This document shows positions 1 to 6,805 of a stretch of 20,995 nucleotides of DNA, piece after piece. The notes under the pieces are model-generated. The model had not been told where the DNA came from, did no database searches, and was given only the letters and a program-made list of their open reading frames with translations. The stretch is from an uncultured Clostridia bacterium (lineage in GTDB: Bacteria; Bacillota; Clostridia; Oscillospirales; Oscillospiraceae): NCBI GenBank assembly GCA_947383645.1, contig CANDEH010000038.1:1-20995 (forward strand), written 5' to 3'. The translations under genes and the position numbers were made by a program. Each line of letters opens with the position of its first letter. Position 1 is the stretch's first letter.

Positions 1-215
1 ATGCGCATACCTTATGTGGCTCTTGGGTTCCTTTCACACTATCCTCCTTACCGCCGTTAAACCTCTATTGACTTTTTTGACAGACTGTGGAGGGGAGCCG
101 GGAGACTCCCCTCCTCCCGTCCCGTCTCCGGCGCGGCCCTCTCTCATCTGCGGCGGGACAGGGCGGTGTCAAACGCCGCTGTGTGTAAATTACCGTTAAG
201 GCCCCGCAGTTCCGG

Positions 216-244
216 TTGACTTTTCCCCCTGGTCTGTATATAAT
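216..244 (+). promoter_or_regulatory. Sigma-A promoter for the cation antiporter gene
   Basis: TTGACT at 216-221 and a perfect TATAAT at 239-244 are separated by 17 bases. Transcription would start near 251, giving a leader of about 55 bases before the ATG at 307. Bases 1-215 hold no gene I can support, only a GAGGGGAG/CTCCCCTC hairpin (90-113) without a U-run. Confidence 0.8.
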
Positions 245-306
245 ACTCTGTATTCTGCCTGTCCCACAGTGAAGATGAAAAACCTGCTGAAAAGGAGAAC
301 CCGTCC

Positions 307-1248
307 ATGGACCTTTTGCCGATCATCCTTCTCTTTCTTCTGGGCCTGCTCCTCATCGTCAAGGGCGGCGACTTCTTTGTGGACGCCGCGGTCTGGATGG
401 CGGAGGTCTCCGGGATGCCCAAGTTCCTCATCGGCGCCACCATCGTCAGTCTGGCCACCACCCTGCCGGAGCTGATGGTCTCCGTCATGGGGGTGCTCCA
501 GGGGGAGGTGGATCTGGCCGTGGGCAACGCGGTGGGGTCGGTCACCGCCAACACCGGGCTCATTATGGGGCTCTCCATCGTCTGCCTGCCGGCGGTGATC
601 CGGCGGGGACAGATCGCCGCGAAATCCCTCCTCATGGCCGCCGCCGCCCTGACGCTGCTCCTCCTCTGTCGGGGGGGTACCCTGCGTCAGGCGCCCAGTT
701 TGATTCTGCTGGTGATCTTTGCCGCCTTCGTCTTTGAAAACGTCTCCGCCGCCCGGCACAACAGCGGCGGCGAGGCCGCCGTCACCGCGGACAAAAAGGA
801 TCTGCCCCGGCAGATTGTCAAGTTTATTTTAGGCATCATTGGCATCGTATGGGGGGCCAACCTGCTCATTGAGAACGGCTCCGCCCTGGCGGAGGCCATC
901 GGGGTGCCCTCCTCCATCATCGGCGTCACCGTGGTGGCCATCGGCACCTCCCTGCCGGAGCTGGTGACCACCATCACCGCCATTGTGAAGCGGGAGAGCG
1001 CACTGTCCATCGGCAATATCATCGGGGCCAACGTCATCGACCTGACGCTGATTCTGCCCGTCTGCTCCCTTCTCTCCGGCGGCAGTCTCACCATCTCCGC
1101 CCAGGGCACGGCTCTGGACCTCCCCGCCTGCTTTTTGATTATTCTGATCGGCATTCTGCCGCCGCTGTTGAAGGAGCGGTTCTACCGCTGGCAGGGGGCG
1201 GCGATGCTGGCGGCGTATGCGGGGTATATGGTGGTGCTGGTGAGTTAG
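307..1248 (+). CDS. CaCA-family Na+/Ca2+ antiporter-like membrane protein (YrbG type)
   Basis: The 313-residue integral membrane protein has the duplicated alpha-repeat architecture of calcium/cation antiporters. Repeat 1 (about residues 42-88) contains ATIVSLATTLPEL followed by GNAVGSVTANTG. Repeat 2 (about 206-250) contains VVAIGTSLPEL followed by GNIIGANVID. The acidic residue in each PEL and the polar G-N segments form the ion-binding centre in this family. A charged loop around residues 150-168 separates the two halves. The length is typical of the bacterial YrbG branch. The start is fixed by an AAGGAG site about 10 bases upstream of ATG 307. It appears to be monocistronic, and its stop codon lies at the edge of a dispersed repeat. 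The family call is secure, but the ion used cannot be read from the sequence. Confidence 0.93.
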   Translation: MDLLPIILLFLLGLLLIVKGGDFFVDAAVWMAEVSGMPKFLIGATIVSLATTLPELMVSVMGVLQGEVDLAVGNAVGSVTANTGLIMGLSIVCLPAVIRRGQIAAKSLLMAAAALTLLLLCRGGTLRQAPSLILLVIFAAFVFENVSAARHNSGGEAAVTADKKDLPRQIVKFILGIIGIVWGANLLIENGSALAEAIGVPSSIIGVTVVAIGTSLPELVTTITAIVKRESALSIGNIIGANVIDLTLILPVCSLLSGGSLTISAQGTALDLPACFLIILIGILPPLLKERFYRWQGAAMLAAYAGYMVVLVS

Positions 1249-1296
1249 GAGATAGGAGATAGGAGATAGGAGTTGAGGTGTCCAGCGGAGCTGGAC
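1243..1296 (+). repeat. Dispersed heptad + hairpin repeat, copy A
   Basis: The antiporter stop codon sits inside AGTTAGGAGATAGGAG, which continues as tandem GGAGATA heptads. A perfect hairpin GTCCAGC-GGA-GCTGGAC follows at 1280-1296. A second copy with the same order lies on the minus strand at 17081-17135, at the stop codon of cysE. The hairpin may add 3' end stability. The identity between copies is seen directly; the function is unknown. Confidence 0.75.
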
Positions 1297-1312
1297 GGAT
1301 TTGGATTTTTTA

Positions 1313-1472
1313 GAGCCTGTTTAAAATTTGGCGGAATGCCGGGTTAGCGCAGATTTTTTGCTGAATAAGGCGATTTGACACAGGAATTCTGACGGATTTT
1401 AAGTCAAAGCAACGCAGTCTCAGCGGAAAAAGGTGCTCCAAGGCGGCGTTTCGACAGATTTTAAACAGACTC
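1313..1472. mobile_element. MITE-like element with terminal inverted repeats
   Basis: The ends GAGCCTGTTTAAAAT (1313-1327) and ATTTTAAACAGACTC (1458-1472) are inverted repeats matching at 14 of 15 positions. Both are flanked by TTA (1310-1312 and 1473-1475), a likely 3-bp target duplication. The 160-bp interior has no coding frame. A sub-terminal motif recurs inside (GACGGATTTTAA near 1391, GACAGATTTTAA near 1453). The end sequence and TNA-type target are reminiscent of some IS5-family elements, but that assignment is a guess. Confidence 0.65.
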
Positions 1473-1515
1473 TTAGAGTGGAGAGTTCTATCTTCCGCTG
1501 GAGAACAGCTCTGTA

Positions 1516-1591
1516 GGGCGCACACAGCGCAGCCGTTGGCGGCTCTGCCGCCTTGCGGATGCGGCGTACCCCTTGCGGGTATTGTGCGCCC
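1516..1591. repeat. GC-rich intergenic inverted-repeat cluster
   Basis: GGGCGCACA at 1516-1524 is inversely repeated as TGTGCGCCC at 1583-1591. Between them lies a smaller GGCGG-CTCTG-CCGCC hairpin and GCGGATGCGG-like direct repetition. It resembles the palindromic intergenic repeats common in this bacterial group. No gene is visible here. Confidence 0.45.
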
Positions 1592-1617
1592 GATTTGCGG
1601 GAGGGGTACATAAATGG

Positions 1618-1653
1618 AGAGCGGAGCGGTCCTTCGGACCGCTCCGCTCTTTT
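1618..1653. terminator. Terminator-type hairpin downstream of ileS
   Basis: Perfect 15-bp arms surround a TTC loop (1618-1632 and 1636-1650). The U-run (TTTT) follows on the plus strand. On the minus strand the hairpin sits 10-40 bases after the ileS stop codon but lacks a clean U-run. It is the best candidate for ending the ileS operon. Confidence 0.6.
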
Positions 1654-1660
1654 GGTTTGC

Positions 1661-4438
1661 TTACTCCTCTACGGGGAGGGTGGAAACAACTTTCGCGCAG
1701 CGGGGGCAGAGGGTGGGGTGGTCCTTCACCGTGCCTACGGCGGTGAGAACCTTCCAGCACCGCTGGCACTTCTCCCCGGCGGCGGGCTCTACCTGCACCT
1801 CTAAGCTGCCGCTGCCCTTCCGGCGCTCCACCTGGGAGACAATCAGGAGGTCCGCCATGTTGTCCTCGTCCATACCAGGGAGGAACAGAGCGTCGGGGTC
1901 GGCTTCGCTGAGAATCACCTTGGCCTCCAGACTCTTGCCGATCTTCTTCTCGTTACGGGCCTGCTCCAGGGCGGCGTTGACGGCGTCCCGGGTCTTTATG
2001 ACATTCTCCCAGCGCCCCATGGTGTCCTTGTCCAGGGCGTAGTCCGTGAAGGGCTGGTTCATCTCGTTGAGCAGGACGTTCCGACCGTCATCGCTGTCCC
2101 TATGGGGCATAGCCAGCCAGATCTCGTCGCAGGTGAAGGCCAGGATGGGGGCAAAGAGCTTGGTCATGGTGTCCAGAATCAGGAACAGCGCCGTCTGAGC
2201 GGAGCGCCGCAGCAGTCCGTCCTTCTCCTCGCAGTACAGCCGATCCTTGATGATATCCAGATAGAAGGAACTCAGCTCCACCACGCAGAAATCGTTGATG
2301 GCGTGGGAGACCACGTGGAACTCGTAGTTGTCGTAGGCGGCGAAGCACTTCTCAATCAGCCCATTCAGCTTGGTCACCGCCCACCGGTCCAGCTCCGCCA
2401 TCTCCTCGGGGGCCACCAGATGGTTGGGATCAAACCCGTCCAGATTCCCCAGGCAGTACCGGGCGGTGTTGCGGAATTTGAGGTAGTTCTGGCTCAGCTG
2501 CTTGAAGATGGCGTCGGAGCAGCGCACATCCACATGGTAGTCCGCGCTGCCCGCCCACAGGCGAATCAAATCCGCGCCGTACTTCTTGAAGATGTCGGCG
2601 GGGTCCACGCCGTTGCCCAACGACTTGTGCATGGCCTTCCCCTCGCCGTCCACGGTCCAGCCGTGGGTGACGCACTCCTCAAAGGGCGCACCCTTTCCCA
2701 GAGCGCCCACGGCGGTGAGCAGACTGGACTGGAACCACCCGCGGTACTGGTCCAACCCCTCCATATACACCGTGGCGGGCCAGAAGTCCTGGTCCTTCTG
2801 CATGGAGGCGAAGTGGGTGGATCCGGAGTCGAACCAACCGTCCAACGTGTCCTCCTCCTTGGTGAAGCCGCCCTTGTTCCCGCAGTGGGGGCAGGCGAAG
2901 TCCTGGGGGAGAATATCGGCGGCGTCCATCTCATACCAGGCGTTGGAGCCGCGCTCGGCGAACAGGGCGCTGACGGCGGCGATGGTCTCGTCGGTGCAGA
3001 TGGGCTTGCCGCAGTCCGGGCAGTAGAACACGGGGATAGGCAGGCCCCACCGCCGCTGACGGCTGATGCACCAGTCGGTGCGCTCCTGAATCATGGACTT
3101 CATCCGGTCGATGCCCCAGCCGGGTACCCACCGCACGTTCTCGCAGGCGGCCATGGCCGCGTCTTTGAACGACTCCACGGAGCAGAACCACTGGGGGGTG
3201 GCCCGGAAGATAATCGGGTGCTTGCACCGCCAGCAGTGGGGGTAGGAGTGGACGATGTCCTCGCTGGCAAAGAGGGAGCCGTTGGAGCGCATATCCTCCA
3301 GGATCACGGGGTTACTCTCATCCGTCTTCATCCCGGCATACTTCCCGGCGTAGTCGGTGTGCCGTCCCCGGTCGTCCACGGGGACCACCATCTCGATCTT
3401 GTACCGCTTGCAGGTCTCGTAGTCGTCCGCGCCGAAGCCGGGGGCGGTGTGGACGCAGCCGGTGCCGCTGTCCATGGTAACATACTCCGCGGTGCAGAGC
3501 TGAGAAGTCTTATCCAGGAAGGGGTGCTGCGCCAGCATATACTCGAAGTCGGAGCCGGCAAAGGTGGCGACGGTCTCATAATTCTCCACACCGCCGATCT
3601 TCATGACCTTCTCGCACAGCGCCTCGGCCAGAATATACATCTCCCCGTTTTCCGCCTTCACCAGCACATAGCTGTCCCGGGGATGGACAGCTATCGCCAG
3701 GTTGCCGGGCAGGGTCCAGATGGTGGTGGTCCAGATGAGGAAGTACATCTTGGACACATCCCCGTACTGCCCCAGCTTGCCCAGATCGTCCTTCACCTGA
3801 AACTTCACATAGACGGTGGTCACCGGGTCGTCCTGGTACTCGATCTCGGCCTCGGCCAGGGCGGTCTCATCGTGGGGGCACCAGTACACCGGCTTTAACC
3901 CCTTGTAGATATAGCCGTTCTTGTACATGGCCCCGAAGATCTTCACCTCCTCGGCCTCAAAGCCGGGGTTCATGGTGAGGTAGGGGTGGTCCCAGTCGCC
4001 CACAACGCCCATGCGCTTGAACCCCTCCCGCTGCACGTCCACGTAGTGCTGGGCGAACTCGTGGCAGGCGGTGCGGAACTCCGGCACGCTCATGGCCTTC
4101 CGGTTGAGCTTGTTCTGCTTGATGATGGCGCTCTCAATGGGCATGCCGTGGTTGTCCCAGCCGGGGATATAGGGGGTGTAGCGCCCCCGCATGGCGGCGG
4201 TGCGGACCATGAAGTCCTTGATGGACTTGTTCAGGGCATGGCCCATGTGCAGCGCCCCGTTGGAGAACGGCGGCCCGTCGTGGAGGGAGTAGCGGGGCTT
4301 CCCCGCGTTCTTCTTCAGCAGCTCGTGGTAGAGGTCCATGGCCTCCCAGCGCTTCAGCATCTCCGGCTCCCGGGCGGGCAGCCCCGCCCGCATGGGAAAG
4401 TCCGTCCTGGGCAGATTGATCGTCTTGTTGTAGTCCAT
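1661..4438 (-). CDS. ileS: Isoleucyl-tRNA synthetase
   Basis: This 925-residue class I aminoacyl-tRNA synthetase charges tRNA(Ile) with isoleucine in the cytosol. The HIGH-type motif is HMGH at residues 64-67, within GPPFSNGALHMGH. The CP1 editing domain shows GTGCVHTAPGFG near residue 325. The KMSKS loop reads AMHKSLGNG near residue 600, so the signature is MHKS in place of KMSKS. Paired CPDC and CPHC motifs lie in the catalytic half. A C-terminal zinc knuckle CQRCW...CPRC (about 890-918) is present, as in full-length bacterial enzymes. ATG 4438 follows AAAGGAG by about 9 bases. It is the last gene of a long minus-strand operon whose T-box leader lies about 3.3 kb upstream. Confidence 0.97.
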   Translation of the reverse strand: MDYNKTINLPRTDFPMRAGLPAREPEMLKRWEAMDLYHELLKKNAGKPRYSLHDGPPFSNGALHMGHALNKSIKDFMVRTAAMRGRYTPYIPGWDNHGMPIESAIIKQNKLNRKAMSVPEFRTACHEFAQHYVDVQREGFKRMGVVGDWDHPYLTMNPGFEAEEVKIFGAMYKNGYIYKGLKPVYWCPHDETALAEAEIEYQDDPVTTVYVKFQVKDDLGKLGQYGDVSKMYFLIWTTTIWTLPGNLAIAVHPRDSYVLVKAENGEMYILAEALCEKVMKIGGVENYETVATFAGSDFEYMLAQHPFLDKTSQLCTAEYVTMDSGTGCVHTAPGFGADDYETCKRYKIEMVVPVDDRGRHTDYAGKYAGMKTDESNPVILEDMRSNGSLFASEDIVHSYPHCWRCKHPIIFRATPQWFCSVESFKDAAMAACENVRWVPGWGIDRMKSMIQERTDWCISRQRRWGLPIPVFYCPDCGKPICTDETIAAVSALFAERGSNAWYEMDAADILPQDFACPHCGNKGGFTKEEDTLDGWFDSGSTHFASMQKDQDFWPATVYMEGLDQYRGWFQSSLLTAVGALGKGAPFEECVTHGWTVDGEGKAMHKSLGNGVDPADIFKKYGADLIRLWAGSADYHVDVRCSDAIFKQLSQNYLKFRNTARYCLGNLDGFDPNHLVAPEEMAELDRWAVTKLNGLIEKCFAAYDNYEFHVVSHAINDFCVVELSSFYLDIIKDRLYCEEKDGLLRRSAQTALFLILDTMTKLFAPILAFTCDEIWLAMPHRDSDDGRNVLLNEMNQPFTDYALDKDTMGRWENVIKTRDAVNAALEQARNEKKIGKSLEAKVILSEADPDALFLPGMDEDNMADLLIVSQVERRKGSGSLEVQVEPAAGEKCQRCWKVLTAVGTVKDHPTLCPRCAKVVSTLPVEE

Positions 4439-4544
4439 TTTGGTATTACTCCTTTATGATATTACAATTTGTTACATATTCAGCATCCTAAAATGCGGGT
4501 TTCCTGTGTCTCAGTACCGGTCCAGGTCCGCGAACCACTGACGA

Positions 4545-4568
4545 CGATGCAGTCCATGGACTGCATCG
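4545..4568. repeat. 24-bp perfect palindrome
   Basis: The stretch is a loopless perfect inverted repeat centred on CCATGG, with 12-bp half-sites reading CGATGCAGTCCA. It lies between the small ORF and ileS, inside the out-of-frame remnant where it would encode AMQSMDC. It may be an operator or chance coding symmetry. Confidence 0.6.
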
Positions 4569-4586
4569 CGGAAATACGTATGGCAT

Positions 4587-4613
4587 ATTGTACCGCCTCC
4601 TCCGCGCTGTCAA
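4587..4613 (-). promoter_or_regulatory. Possible internal promoter for ileS
   Basis: On the minus strand TTGACA (4608-4613) is followed 15 bases later by TACAAT (4587-4592). The boxes are good but the spacer is short. If active, it would give ileS T-box-independent expression and place the 24-bp palindrome just downstream of the start site. Confidence 0.3.
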
Positions 4614-4636
4614 ACAGCTTGTACTGTAGGGCAGCG

Positions 4637-4852
4637 TTAAGAACCTGTATTCACAACTTCAAACGTCGGCTGGCCGGGTCTTTTTCTGCCGCTCCGCTCC
4701 TCCCAGGGGTCCTGGATGTTCCCAATCTCCTCGTAACTGCCCAGGTATGTGAAGCTGTACCCCGTCACCATGAAATAGCTGTCCCCATCCAGGGCCTGGA
4801 AGGGGGTAAGGCGTTTCCCCTCCGGGTAGTCGATGTATCGGATCTGTTCCAT
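4637..4852 (-). CDS. Hypothetical small protein, probably truncated by frameshift
   Basis: This 71-residue ORF starts MEQIRYIDYPEGKRL and includes the strand-like segment DGDSYFMVTGYSFTYLGS. It then becomes charged and low in complexity (RSGRKRPGQP) before the stop. I do not recognise a family. ATG 4852 follows a GGGAGG site by 5 bases and lies 9 bases after the stop of the NTF2-like gene, so it is a genuine operon member. A coding-like frame continues in +1 for 52 codons after the stop, which suggests the gene is broken or read by frameshifting. No signal peptide or membrane segment is visible. Confidence 0.6.
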   Translation of the reverse strand: MEQIRYIDYPEGKRLTPFQALDGDSYFMVTGYSFTYLGSYEEIGNIQDPWEERSGRKRPGQPTFEVVNTGS

Positions 4853-4861
4853 AGGCCTCCC

Positions 4862-5374
4862 TCACACATAGTGGTCCACATGCCAGTCCTCGCCGGCGCC
4901 GTGGCCGTACTCCACCCTGGCAATCAGCCACTCCCCCTCCCCAGGGCGCAGGGTCAGGCGGTGGCGCACCACCAGGGAGCCGCTGTGCCCCCAGGTCTCC
5001 ACCACGGCCTTCTTCCCACTCCGCATGGTAAACACCACCTGACACGCCGGGTCGTCCTCCAGATACCCATACTTGTCTGGCTTGCCGAAGCTGACCGGCC
5101 CGCCGTACTTCAAAAGCCCGGGAACGCACCGATGCTCCACCAGCGCCAAATACCGCCGGCGGTACTCCGCCCACAGCGCCGGCTCACCGGGGGCGATCTG
5201 GTTATAGGCGACGCCCGCCGCCAGCTTGGCCTGGTCCATCGCCTCCCACCGGTCGTGTATCTCCCGCTCCAGCGCGCTCCGCGCCCGGAGCAAATCCAGC
5301 AGCGGCGGTACCAGCGTATCCGCCATGGGGCGGAACCGGTCCGGGGTGTCCTTCACCTGCACAAAAAGCGCCAC
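4862..5374 (-). CDS. NTF2-like (possible immunity) protein, paralog of the upstream gene
   Basis: The predicted cytosolic protein has 170 residues. The chosen start is GTG at 5374, eight bases after AGGAGG. A GTG three codons earlier overlaps that site and is unlikely to be used. It shares a clear pattern with the gene upstream: an N-terminal DTPDRxRPxA motif, a W-x-E-x(4)-R/F-x-AL-helix, a central SGKKAVVET strand, a REGE-like strand and a C-terminal aromatic tail (HVDHYV against RRDYYF). This helix-then-sheet layout with an aromatic end resembles NTF2-fold immunity proteins of polymorphic toxin systems, but no toxin is encoded nearby. The coding assignment is firm and the fold assignment tentative. 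Confidence 0.75.
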   Translation of the reverse strand: MALFVQVKDTPDRFRPMADTLVPPLLDLLRARSALEREIHDRWEAMDQAKLAAGVAYNQIAPGEPALWAEYRRRYLALVEHRCVPGLLKYGGPVSFGKPDKYGYLEDDPACQVVFTMRSGKKAVVETWGHSGSLVVRHRLTLRPGEGEWLIARVEYGHGAGEDWHVDHYV

Positions 5375-5386
5375 AGCGCCCACCTC

Positions 5387-5998
5387 CTAAAAATAGTAGT
5401 CCCGGCGGAAGCGGTCGGCGCTGACGGCGGCGGTGCAGACCTGGTCAATCCGCCAGGTTTCCCCCTCCCGCTGGAGGACGAAGCGAAACTTCTGGAAATA
5501 GTCGTGATACTGCGCGACATGCCCGCTGCCCTTCATATCCTCCACCAGATACCGGACGTCGGCGTCCCGGAGGTCGAAGGGGACGCTCCCCTCGTCGGGA
5601 ACCACCCGCACCTCCGCCTTTTTGGCGCTCTTCGCCGTAGCCACCAGCTGGCAGCCCGTTTTCAGGCAGTCAAAGGAGGACGGAAAATGGGTGGCATGGA
5701 GGCACTCCCGCCGCTGCGCAACGAGCCTCGCTGTACAGTACGGGTCCAGCAGAGCGGCAAAGCGAACCTTTTCCCGCTCCTTCCACGCCCGGATGTCGGT
5801 CATCTCCTCCCGAACGCCGTCGTGAAACTCCACAACCCGCCCCTTCTTACACAGCCGGGTGTACTGGGCGAAGCTCCGCGTCTCCGCCGCCGCCAGCTCC
5901 CGCAGAACATCGGCAAGAAACCGGGCGGCCTCCTCCGCCAGAGGGCGGAGCCTATCCGGCGTGTCCTGTATCGTCAGCCTGACAGCCTCATCCGTCAT
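5387..5998 (-). CDS. NTF2-like (possible immunity) protein
   Basis: The 203-residue protein is a tandem paralog of the following gene. It begins MTDEAVRLTIQDTPDRLRPLA and has a long helical N-terminal half. Its C-terminal half is strand-rich, with RFVLQREGETWRID, and it ends RRDYYF. The WRID-x(n)-aromatic-tail ending is common in NTF2-like domains, including Imm-NTF2 families; this is judged by eye and not by profile search. ATG 5998 follows AGGAGGGG by 6 bases. Its TAG stop overlaps the ribosome binding site of the next gene, implying translational coupling. It has no signal peptide. Substrate or toxin partner cannot be inferred. Confidence 0.75.
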   Translation of the reverse strand: MTDEAVRLTIQDTPDRLRPLAEEAARFLADVLRELAAAETRSFAQYTRLCKKGRVVEFHDGVREEMTDIRAWKEREKVRFAALLDPYCTARLVAQRRECLHATHFPSSFDCLKTGCQLVATAKSAKKAEVRVVPDEGSVPFDLRDADVRYLVEDMKGSGHVAQYHDYFQKFRFVLQREGETWRIDQVCTAAVSADRFRRDYYF

Positions 5999-6010
5999 GG
6001 TATCCCCTCC

Positions 6011-6763
6011 TCAACTCACCAGCACCGCCCGGTCCCGGGCGGGGAAGCAGATGTGCAGCCCCATTTTCCACAGCTCAAAATAGGCCCGGAAGGGATTCTC
6101 CATGGGTCCGTGCTCCAACAGGGGCCACCGCAGAAAGTGGGAGAGCATATAGTCGTTGCTGATGTGATAGAGGGCCTCCCCCAGAAGATCCAGCTCCCCG
6201 CAGTTCCCGCGGCAGAACATATTGGCAATCCAGTCCCCCATGGCCTCATAAATCTCATCGCCGGGGTGGAACTTGTGCTCGCAGAGCTCTCTGCGCTGCT
6301 GCATACGGAAGTCATAGCCCTCCCGGCCGGTCAGAATCTGTATGGCGACGCTCTCCTCCACCGGCGGCTCCTCCTGAAAGACATTCAGGTAGACCTCCCG
6401 CACCGCCTGAACGTGCCTGCGCACCAGCTCCTCCACGCCGGAATCCCCCCTGTACCGGGCAAAGAAGTACCCGGCACAGGCCACCTGCCCGTCGGGGCCG
6501 GTAACCGTCGCCGTGTCCCGGCTGGCCTTGTCGATCTCCATAAGTCCCCGGAGCAGTTCCAGCCCCGGCTCCCCATAGAGGGCCAGAATGGGCCGCAGCC
6601 GCTCCACATTGCCGCAGCGCAGCTCCTGGATCAGAAACGGCGGCACCGCCTCCATCTCCAAATCATACTCGTGGTCCGCAAAGATCTCCCGCAGCATCGC
6701 GTCATTCTGGATGGGCGCAATCCAGCTCTCCGGCAGATGCTCCCGGCACTCCTCAATGGTCAT
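6011..6763 (-). CDS. Hypothetical cytosolic protein
   Basis: The 250-residue acidic, largely helical protein begins MTIEECREHLPESWIAP. I do not recognise a family. Visible landmarks are an inner run VERLRPILALYGEPGLELL, a variable central part, the segment MGDWIANMFCRGNCGEL, and the C-terminal YFELWKMGLHICF. No signal peptide or membrane helix is visible. ATG 6763 follows GGGAGG by 5 bases. It is the second gene of the T-box operon, 42 bases after the first gene and 12 bases before the NTF2-like pair. Its company hints at a role alongside immunity-like proteins, but nothing in the protein itself proves this. Confidence 0.75.
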   Translation of the reverse strand: MTIEECREHLPESWIAPIQNDAMLREIFADHEYDLEMEAVPPFLIQELRCGNVERLRPILALYGEPGLELLRGLMEIDKASRDTATVTGPDGQVACAGYFFARYRGDSGVEELVRRHVQAVREVYLNVFQEEPPVEESVAIQILTGREGYDFRMQQRRELCEHKFHPGDEIYEAMGDWIANMFCRGNCGELDLLGEALYHISNDYMLSHFLRWPLLEHGPMENPFRAYFELWKMGLHICFPARDRAVLVS

Positions 6764-6805
6764 GATACCCTCCCTGTACAGGCGCCAGCGCCGCTTTTCG
6801 GCCGG

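Larger units (their letters stand above)
4480..4636 (-). other. Out-of-frame coding remnant following the 71-residue ORF
   Basis: Downstream of the TAA that ends the preceding ORF, the +1 frame stays open for 52 codons, to a TGA at 4480-4482. It encodes NAALQYKLFDSAEEAVQYAI... and then a hydrophobic strand MDCIVVSG. This looks like a helix-strand protein fragment and not noise. Joined to the 71-residue ORF it would give a protein of about 123 residues, ending 41 bases before ileS. That spacing matches the tight packing of the rest of the operon. It could reflect a frameshift mutation, a sequencing error or programmed shifting. Confidence 0.45.

Noticed and set aside
14..199. Small ORF at the left edge
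   Set aside because: No RBS, no recognisable sequence, and it contains a GC-rich hairpin. It was not called.
2102..3898. A 598-codon open frame antisense to ileS
   Set aside because: ileS has all its catalytic motifs on the other strand. The antisense product is low in complexity and has no RBS.
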